Shown here piece after piece: positions 59,150-64,000 of a stretch of DNA of 64,000 bases. The notes beneath the pieces are model-generated. The model made no database searches. It was not told the DNA's origin and saw only the letters and a program-made list of their open reading frames with translations. Source of the DNA: Pseudacidovorax sp. (lineage in GTDB: Bacteria; Pseudomonadota; Gammaproteobacteria; Burkholderiales; Burkholderiaceae_C); the NCBI RefSeq assembly GCF_017991995.1, contig NZ_JAGOPN010000016.1, positions 106,315 to 170,314 on the forward strand. The letters run 5' to 3'. The stretch's first letter is position 1. Each line of letters begins with the position of its first letter. Position numbers and translations under genes: made by a program.

Positions 59150-61207
59150 ATGAAGCGCTTCAGCCTGGGCGGCGCGACTGCCGCCGCCACCACGACGAAT
59201 CTGGACACGCCGCGCTACCGCCACTGGTGCGACCCCGCCTGCGCCCACGAGGCCGAGCCCGAGCCGCCGCGCCGCCAGTTCCTGCGCAGTTCGCTGGGCC
59301 TGGCCACGGCCGGCGGCATCGCGGGCATGGGCCTGGGCGGTGCGCTGGCCGGCTGTGCCAGCACCGCGCCCGCCGGCCCGGCCGACCTGGTGCTGCTCAA
59401 CGCCCGCATCGCCACGGTAGACCCCAAGCGCCCGCGGGCCCAGGCGCTGGCCATCGTGGGCGAGCAGTTCGCCGCCGTGGGCAGCGATGCCGACATGCAG
59501 CGCTGGATCGGCCCGCGCACCCGCGTCATCGATGCGCAGGGCCGCACCGTGGTGCCGGGGCTCATCGACTCGCATGCGCACTTCATCCGCGGCGGGCTCA
59601 CCTACACGCAGGAGCTGCGTTGGGACGGCGTGCCCTCGCTGGCCGATGCGCTGGTCATGCTGCGCGACCAGGCGCAGCGCACGCAGCCGCCGCACTGGGT
59701 GCAGGTGGTGGGCGGCTTCTCGCCCTACCAGTTCCGCGAGAAGCGGTTGCCCACGCTGCAGGAAATCAACGCCGCCACCGGCGACGTGCCCTGCTTCGTC
59801 ATGAACCTCTACGACCGCGCCTTTTTGAACCGCGCGGCGCTGCGGGTGCTGGGCTTCGACCGCAGCACGCCCAACCCCATCGGCAGCGTGCTGGAGAAGG
59901 ACGCCGCCGGCAACCCGACCGGCCTGGTGGTCAACGCCACCAGCCTGGGCGGACTGGTGGCCCTGTTCGCGCGCGTGCCCAAGCTGTCGGACGACGACCA
60001 GGCGCTGTCGACCCAGCTCTACATGCGCGAGATGAACCGCCTGGGCCTGACCAGCGTGGTCGATGCGGGCGGCGGGGGCCAGAACTACCCCGAGCACTAC
60101 AGCGGCATCGCCAAGCTCGCGGCCGAGCGCAGGATGACGCTGCGCATCTCGTACAACCTGTTCGCGCAGCGCCCGGGGCAGGAACTGGCCGACTACCAGG
60201 CCTGGTCGCAGCGCGTCGCGCCCGGCCAGGGCGACGACTGGCTGCGCATGGTGGGCGCGGGCGAGTACATCCTGTGGGCCGCCACCGACCCCGCCAACTT
60301 CGGCAAGAGCGTGACGCCCGCGCCGGCCATCATGGAAAGCAAGCTCACCGAGGTGGCGACCTATCTGGTGGGCAAGGGCTGGCCCATCCGCATGCATGCC
60401 AGCTACGACAGCACCGCCACGCGCATCCTCGACGTGCTGGAGAAGGTCAACCGCGAGGTGCCGATGAAGAACGTGCGCTGGGCGCTGGACCACTGCGAAA
60501 CGCTGTCGCCGCGCTCCATGGAGCGCGTGGCCGCCATGGGCGGACGCATCGCCATCCAGAACCGCATGTCGCTGGACGGCGAAGTCTTCGCGCAGACCTG
60601 GGGCCGCGAGGCCGCGGCGGACGCGCCCGCCATCGGCCGCATGCGGGCGATGGGCCTGCCCGTGGCCTGCGGCACCGATTCGAGCCGCGCCACCAGCTAC
60701 AACCCGTGGGTCTCGCTGCACTGGCTGGTGACCGGCAAGACGATGGGCGACACGCGCCTCAATGCCGACCGCAACCTGGTCAGCCGCGACGAGGCGCTGC
60801 GCATGTGGACGCTGGAGGGCGCCGCCCTCACCGGCGACGAGGCCCGCAAGGGCAGCATCCAGCCCGGCAAGCTGGCCGACTTCGCCTTGCTGTCGGACGA
60901 CTACTTTGCCGTGCCCGAGGACGACATCCGCGACATCACCGCGGTGCTGACGGTGGTGGGCGGCACGGTGGTGCATGGCAGCGGCAGCTTCGCCGCGCAG
61001 GCACCGGCCGTGGTCAAGCCCCTGCCCGACTGGCTGCCGGTGAACGTGTACGGCGGCTACCAGCAGCGGCGCAAGAGCGGCATGGCGCGGGCGCCCGGTG
61101 GGACGGCGATGCATGGCGCCGGCTGTTGCACCGGGCCTGCGTCGGCACCGATCATCGTGGGCGACCAGGGGAACTGGCGCATGAGCTGTGGCTGCGCGGT
61201 GATCTAA
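59150..61207 (+). CDS. Exported amidohydrolase of the YtcJ type with cysteine-rich ends
   Basis: A 685-residue amidohydrolase. About 40 N-terminal residues (with WCDPACAHEAE) precede a Tat-like signal, RRQFLRSSLGLATAGG, followed by a lipobox-like LAGC. The metal-dependent barrel includes DSHAHF (HxH), RMHASYDST, LDHCETLSP and ACGTDSSRATSY. The C terminus carries an unusual Cys tail (GAGCCTG and SCGCAVI). It should hydrolyse an amide or cyclic bond in the periplasm or on the membrane. The extended N terminus before the twin arginines is odd; no closer ATG with a good RBS was found. Confidence 0.85.
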   Translation: MKRFSLGGATAAATTTNLDTPRYRHWCDPACAHEAEPEPPRRQFLRSSLGLATAGGIAGMGLGGALAGCASTAPAGPADLVLLNARIATVDPKRPRAQALAIVGEQFAAVGSDADMQRWIGPRTRVIDAQGRTVVPGLIDSHAHFIRGGLTYTQELRWDGVPSLADALVMLRDQAQRTQPPHWVQVVGGFSPYQFREKRLPTLQEINAATGDVPCFVMNLYDRAFLNRAALRVLGFDRSTPNPIGSVLEKDAAGNPTGLVVNATSLGGLVALFARVPKLSDDDQALSTQLYMREMNRLGLTSVVDAGGGGQNYPEHYSGIAKLAAERRMTLRISYNLFAQRPGQELADYQAWSQRVAPGQGDDWLRMVGAGEYILWAATDPANFGKSVTPAPAIMESKLTEVATYLVGKGWPIRMHASYDSTATRILDVLEKVNREVPMKNVRWALDHCETLSPRSMERVAAMGGRIAIQNRMSLDGEVFAQTWGREAAADAPAIGRMRAMGLPVACGTDSSRATSYNPWVSLHWLVTGKTMGDTRLNADRNLVSRDEALRMWTLEGAALTGDEARKGSIQPGKLADFALLSDDYFAVPEDDIRDITAVLTVVGGTVVHGSGSFAAQAPAVVKPLPDWLPVNVYGGYQQRRKSGMARAPGGTAMHGAGCCTGPASAPIIVGDQGNWRMSCGCAVI

Positions 61208-61221
61208 CCGATAGTGGCGGG

Positions 61222-62202
61222 ATGAACATCCTCATCACCGGCGGCGCCGGCTTCCTCGGCACCCTGCTGGCGCGCAGCCTGCTGCAACGCGGCACCCTGT
61301 GCGGCCAGCCCATCGACACGCTCACCCTGACCGATCTGCATCCGGTCGCCGATCCGGGCCTGCTGGCGGACCGGCGGGTCAAGCGCGATGCAGGTGACCT
61401 GCTGGAGCGGCTGGACAGCCTGATGACGGGCAATCATGACGCCGTCTTCCACCTGGCCTCGGCCGTGTCGGGCGAATGCGAGGCCGACTTCGCGCTGGGT
61501 CTGCGCAGCAACCTGGAAGCCACCCGGCGCCTGCTGGAGGCGCTGCGCGCCCAGCAGGCGCGCACCGGCCAGGCGCCGCTGTTCTTCTTTGCCAGCTCGG
61601 TCGCCGTCTATGGCGGCGACGAGGCCGTGGCGCTGCCGCCCGTGGTGCGCGACGACACCCTGCCCACGCCCCAGTCCAGCTACGGCATCCAGAAATTCAT
61701 CTGCGAACAGCTGGTGGCCGACTACACCCGCAAGGGCTACATCGATGGTCGCGCCGCGCGACTGATGACCGTGTCGGTGCGGCCGGGCCGGCCCAACGGG
61801 GCGGCCTCGGGCTTCCTGTCGGGCATCGTGCGCGAGCCGCTGGCCGGCATCGACGCCATCTGCCCGGTGGACCCCTCCACCGCCGTCGCCCTGGCCTCGC
61901 CCGACACCACCATTTCCGGCATCCTGCGCGTGGCCGAGGCCAGCCGCGCCGAGTTCGGCGGTCGTACCGCGTTGAACCTGCCCGCCCTCAGCGTGACCGT
62001 GGCGGAGATGCTGCAGGCGCTGGAGCGCAGCGCCGGCCAGGCGGTGGCCGCCCGAGTCACCGTCAAGCCCGACGCGGCCGTCGCTCGCATCGTGGGTGGC
62101 TGGCCCTCGCGCTTCGAGAGCGAGCGTGCACGGCGGCTGGGGCTGCAGGCGGATGCGAGCTTCGACGCTGTCATCGCGCAGTTCCGGGCGCTGGCGCGCT
62201 GA
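61222..62202 (+). CDS. denD: NAD-dependent epimerase/dehydratase, D-erythronate dehydrogenase-like
   Basis: A 326-residue extended-SDR protein. The dinucleotide motif is GGAGFLG (residues 7-13), the catalytic YxxxK is SSYGIQKFICEQ, and SVRPGRPNGAASGFLSGIVR matches the DenD group, which oxidises D-erythronate at C2. The kinase and aldolase partners of the erythronate route (OtnK, OtnC) are not in the window, so the true substrate may be another four- or five-carbon acid. It starts 14 bases after the amidohydrolase gene. Confidence 0.8.
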   Translation: MNILITGGAGFLGTLLARSLLQRGTLCGQPIDTLTLTDLHPVADPGLLADRRVKRDAGDLLERLDSLMTGNHDAVFHLASAVSGECEADFALGLRSNLEATRRLLEALRAQQARTGQAPLFFFASSVAVYGGDEAVALPPVVRDDTLPTPQSSYGIQKFICEQLVADYTRKGYIDGRAARLMTVSVRPGRPNGAASGFLSGIVREPLAGIDAICPVDPSTAVALASPDTTISGILRVAEASRAEFGGRTALNLPALSVTVAEMLQALERSAGQAVAARVTVKPDAAVARIVGGWPSRFESERARRLGLQADASFDAVIAQFRALAR

Positions 62203-62235
62203 GCGCCAACTGCCCATTCCGGGCACGATGGCGCC

Positions 62236-62661
62236 ATGAGCTTCACTCCCCTGCGCCTGCCGCCCGGCGCCGACCTGCGGCGCACGCTGGAACAGCACGC
62301 CGTCGATCACGCCGACGGCCCGGCCCTCTTCGTCGTCGCCGGCATCGGCAGCCTGGACGGTGCCGTGCTGCGCTTGGCCGCTGCCGAGCAGGAAACCCGC
62401 TGGACCGGGCCCTTCGAAATCCTCAGCCTCTCGGGCTCGCTGTCACCTCAAGGCGCACATCTGCACATGAGCGTGGCCGACGCGCAGGGGCGCGTGTGGG
62501 GCGGGCATGTGGGGTATGGGAATGTGGTGCGGACGACGGTGGAGCTGGTCGTGGCGGAGATGGTGGGGTGGCGGTTGGGGCGGGAGGTGGATGCGGGGAC
62601 CGGGTACTTGGAATTGACGATCAGCGCGGAGGGCGTCGTTCGACAAAGCTCAGGGCAATGA
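62236..62661 (+). CDS. PPC-domain (DUF296) protein
   Basis: A 141-residue protein of the PPC/DUF296 fold: ALFVVAGIGSLDGAVLRLA, FEILSLSGSLSPQGAHLHMS and GGHVGYGNVVRTTVELVV match the family's three blocks. Bacterial members form trimers of uncertain function and are often called DNA-binding. It is the last gene of the plus-strand operon. Its 3' end has a run of G-rich codons unlike the gene's first half. Confidence 0.85.
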   Translation: MSFTPLRLPPGADLRRTLEQHAVDHADGPALFVVAGIGSLDGAVLRLAAAEQETRWTGPFEILSLSGSLSPQGAHLHMSVADAQGRVWGGHVGYGNVVRTTVELVVAEMVGWRLGREVDAGTGYLELTISAEGVVRQSSGQ

Positions 62662-62706
62662 CCGCTTCAGACTGATAGCCGTAGTTCCGGCAGTCGGCCC
62701 CATACT

Positions 62707-62728
62707 TCCGCTTTCGGCCACAAGCGGA
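62707..62728. repeat. Hairpin upstream of the small zinc-ribbon gene
   Basis: TCCGCTT and AAGCGGA form a perfect 7-bp stem with an 8-base loop, in the 91-base gap between 62661 and 62753. There is no T-run, so I do not call it a terminator. Fragments with similar sequence (CCGCTTC, CGGCCAAGAGC) recur nearby at about 63052 and 63656. Confidence 0.5.
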
Positions 62729-62752
62729 CATTAGGAGCGGCAGAGAGATCAG

Positions 62753-63043
62753 ATGAGCAACCGAACATTTGCCTGTCTTGGCTGCAGAAAGCTTCAGCGA
62801 CGCGATCAGCAGACCGAGCAATTCTTTTGCCCCATCTGTGGAGTTGAGAGCGTTCGAGTGCCTTGGAAGCTTCATGTTCCAGCACCTCGAAAAGTGCGCA
62901 AATGGGATGCCTTCTGGAAGCAGTACCTACTGGAGATGCGTCAGCTTGCGGAGTTCAGAGCCAACAAGAACATCGCCGAGTTGCACTTGCCCCTGCAGAA
63001 CCAACGTTGGCGTCGTGACGTAGCGCCGTCGGCAATGCGGTGA
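62753..63043 (+). CDS. Small zinc-ribbon-like protein of unknown function
   Basis: A 96-residue protein with two CxxC pairs, C8/C11 (ACLGCRK) and C26/C29 (FCPICG), likely a zinc ribbon, followed by a basic, Trp/Gln-rich C terminus (WKLHVPAPRKVRKWDAFWKQ). I do not recognise the family. It is in a lower-GC region with another small unknown gene and an insertion sequence, suggesting accessory DNA. An RBS-like AGAGAGA precedes the ATG. Confidence 0.7.
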   Translation: MSNRTFACLGCRKLQRRDQQTEQFFCPICGVESVRVPWKLHVPAPRKVRKWDAFWKQYLLEMRQLAEFRANKNIAELHLPLQNQRWRRDVAPSAMR

Positions 63044-63171
63044 AGTCCGCTTCGGGCCCTTCTCGCGCCTTCGTTCAGAGGCTACAGTCGGCCAGCAGCA
63101 GCCGTTCGCATCACCAACACAATCAGGCCAGAAGCTCACCTTCCCGCCCTCCCTTCAGTTCACCAATCGCC

Positions 63172-63615
63172 ATGAACGACTTGCCGAGTGCCATCCACGC
63201 AGATATCAAGCAGATCTGCGCTGACGGGGACGCGCTTGCTGAGCAGCGGCTCTATAAAGAGGCAATCGCGACGTACAACAAGGCTTGGGTGTTATTGCCA
63301 GCACCGCAGGCCGATTGGGAGTCCAGTACCTGGATTCTCGCCGCCATAGGCGACGCATGCTTCCTCGGCGGCTTCTTCGTCTCAGGTTCAGAGGCAATGG
63401 AGTACGCGATGCGCTGTCCAAGTGGTTTCGGCAACCCCTTCCTTCATCTGCGCCTCGGCCAAAGCGCACTTGAGCGAGGGCAAAACGAAGTGGCAGCAGA
63501 ACATCTGGCAAGAGCGTACATGCTGGAGGGAAAGGAGATATTTGCTCTAGACGACCCCAAGTACTTCGCGTTTTTGAAAACGAAGCTTGCTCCGCCCGCT
63601 TCCGGCGTGTGGTGA
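63172..63615 (+). CDS. Small TPR-like protein of unknown function
   Basis: A 147-residue helical protein with TPR-like repeats: YKEAIATYNKAWVLLPAP and RLGQSALERGQNEVAAEHLA. It has no signal peptide. The GC content and codon use are lower than in the metabolic genes to the left. Proteins of this kind are often found near polymorphic toxins as immunity or chaperone proteins, but no toxin gene is visible. The ATG at 63172 is preferred on TPR homology; no strong RBS is seen. Confidence 0.72.
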   Translation: MNDLPSAIHADIKQICADGDALAEQRLYKEAIATYNKAWVLLPAPQADWESSTWILAAIGDACFLGGFFVSGSEAMEYAMRCPSGFGNPFLHLRLGQSALERGQNEVAAEHLARAYMLEGKEIFALDDPKYFAFLKTKLAPPASGVW

Positions 63616-63714
63616 CGTACTACGCTGCGGGCACCCTGCGGCCGTCGGGCAGAATTCGGCCAAGAGCTGCCATTCACGGGATAGGCAAAAACCGGCCAAA
63701 ATTGGAACCTCCCA

Positions 63715-63873
63715 ATGCGTCATTCAATCCTGCATGTGATCTTCGCCACGTTTCTTTCAATGTCGGCTCAAGCCTCTGGCGACCAGTATGCAGTTGATCT
63801 CGCCGGGCTCCACGGCGAAATCCGGCAGGTAGAGGCCATGAGAGATTTGTGCGCCAAAGACTTCCCTGCTAGT
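63715..63873 (+). pseudogene. 5' fragment of a secreted-protein gene cut by an IS481-family element
   Basis: An ATG at 63715 opens a frame with a good signal peptide (MRHSILHVIFATFLSMSAQA, cleavage before SGDQ), then DQYAVDLAGLHGEIRQVEAM and RDLCAKDFPAS. The natural frame stops making sense at 63873, where the insertion element begins, though the reading frame stays open into it. About 53 codons remain. The rest of the gene may lie beyond the right edge on the other side of the element. Function unknown. Confidence 0.6.
63868..63873. other. Target site of the insertion element
   Basis: GCTAGT fits the NCTAGN target reported for IS481, which duplicates six bases on insertion. It directly abuts the terminal TGT of the element at 63874. 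The second copy would be past the window edge. Confidence 0.7.
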
Positions 63874-64000
63874 TGTCGAGTTGCAATAGGTTGTTCCCAC
63901 AAAGGCGGGAGGCTGGGGGCTTGTGCCCCAGAGCGCAGTGCGGGCGCTCGCAGTTGTAGTAGCGCAGGAAAGCGGGCAACCAAGCGGTGCGCTCGGCACT
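63869..64000 (-). CDS. IS481-family transposase, C-terminal part (cut by the window edge)
   Basis: On the minus strand the last 43 residues are visible: SAERTAWLPAFLRYYNCERP, then HCALGHKPPASRL and LCGNNLLQLDN. The RYYNxxRPHxALGxxPPxxR pattern is the end of the DDE integrase core in IS481-family transposases. The stop codon TAG falls in the target-site sequence CTAG, outside the element's inverted repeat. The remainder of the gene is beyond 64000. Confidence 0.9.
   Translation of the reverse strand, partial: SAERTAWLPAFLRYYNCERPHCALGHKPPASRLCGNNLLQLDN
63874..64000 (-). mobile_element. IS481-family insertion sequence, one end
   Basis: The terminal sequence TGTCGAGTTGCAATAGGTTG agrees with the known IS481 end, TGT-x-CAATAGGTTGT, at most positions. 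It is preceded by a matching NCTAGN target and contains the transposase 3' end on the minus strand. Only about 127 bases are in the window; a complete element of this family is about 1 kb. Confidence 0.88.

Noticed and set aside
1..64000. Search by eye for tRNA, rRNA, CRISPR arrays, riboswitches and prophage genes
   Set aside because: No convincing example was seen. Small RNAs or weak terminators could still be missed without a covariance-model scan.

Overview
This window looks like chromosomal DNA from a beta-proteobacterium of the order Burkholderiales, most likely the family Comamonadaceae. Three things point there: uniformly high GC with long shadow reading frames; seven orphan periplasmic solute receptors of the Bug/TctC family, each beside a different catabolic set; and an intercistronic GCCCCC-TCG-GGGGGC hairpin of a kind I associate with that family. 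The assignment is an inference, because no rRNA or marker gene is present. I saw no tRNA, rRNA or CRISPR array.

Layout. 1-3342: a sugar-type ABC substrate-binding protein and an SDR dehydrogenase (minus strand), divergent from a LacI regulator with two operator-like sites. 3363-9978: a minus-strand operon (Bug, IlvD/Edd dehydratase, HpcH/HpaI aldolase, Bug, TauE/SafE exporter) opposite a second LacI regulator, arranged like a sugar-acid dehydratase/aldolase route. 10023-14602: a GspG-like pseudopilin followed by a membrane GGDEF-EAL protein, then a PAS-PAS-GGDEF diguanylate cyclase. 14845-15988: an AhpD-like protein and a RibD/DHFR-like reductase. 16129-22531: an acyl-CoA carboxylase set (biotin carboxylase, carboxyltransferase, free 71-residue biotin carrier) with a CaiB CoA-transferase, a Bug receptor and a GntR regulator. 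22738-26638: a signalling cassette (degenerate GGDEF-EAL protein, orphan OmpR-type winged helix, Crp-like regulator, intact EAL phosphodiesterase). 26645-29211: a DHA2 efflux pump and a LysR regulator.

29190-43188 is the most unusual part. It is a 14-gene minus-strand operon for a complete but non-canonical type IV filament machine: secretin lipoprotein, inner-membrane alignment proteins, assembly ATPase, platform protein and six pilin-like proteins. One pilin gene carries an in-frame amber codon. The operon has no prepilin peptidase and no retraction ATPase. A 437-base AT-rich region full of inverted repeats lies upstream of it.

43626-52871: an aconitase-X/IlvD/FAD-oxidoreductase cluster with an IclR regulator, one Bug gene and two divergent tandem Bug genes; an IclR-type operator sits in the divergent promoter. 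52890-62661: a LacI-controlled aromatic/oxo-acid cluster (intradiol dioxygenase, SDR, BKACE, medium-chain reductase, cupin, Bug, amidohydrolase, DenD-like dehydrogenase, PPC-domain protein). 62662-64000: a lower-GC accessory tail with small unknown genes, ending in an IS481-family element that has cut a gene for a secreted protein.

Most units follow one pattern: a local repressor, an orphan Bug receptor and a short catabolic operon. The pilus operon and the c-di-GMP proteins near it suggest a surface-attachment programme, but nothing in the sequence links the two directly.
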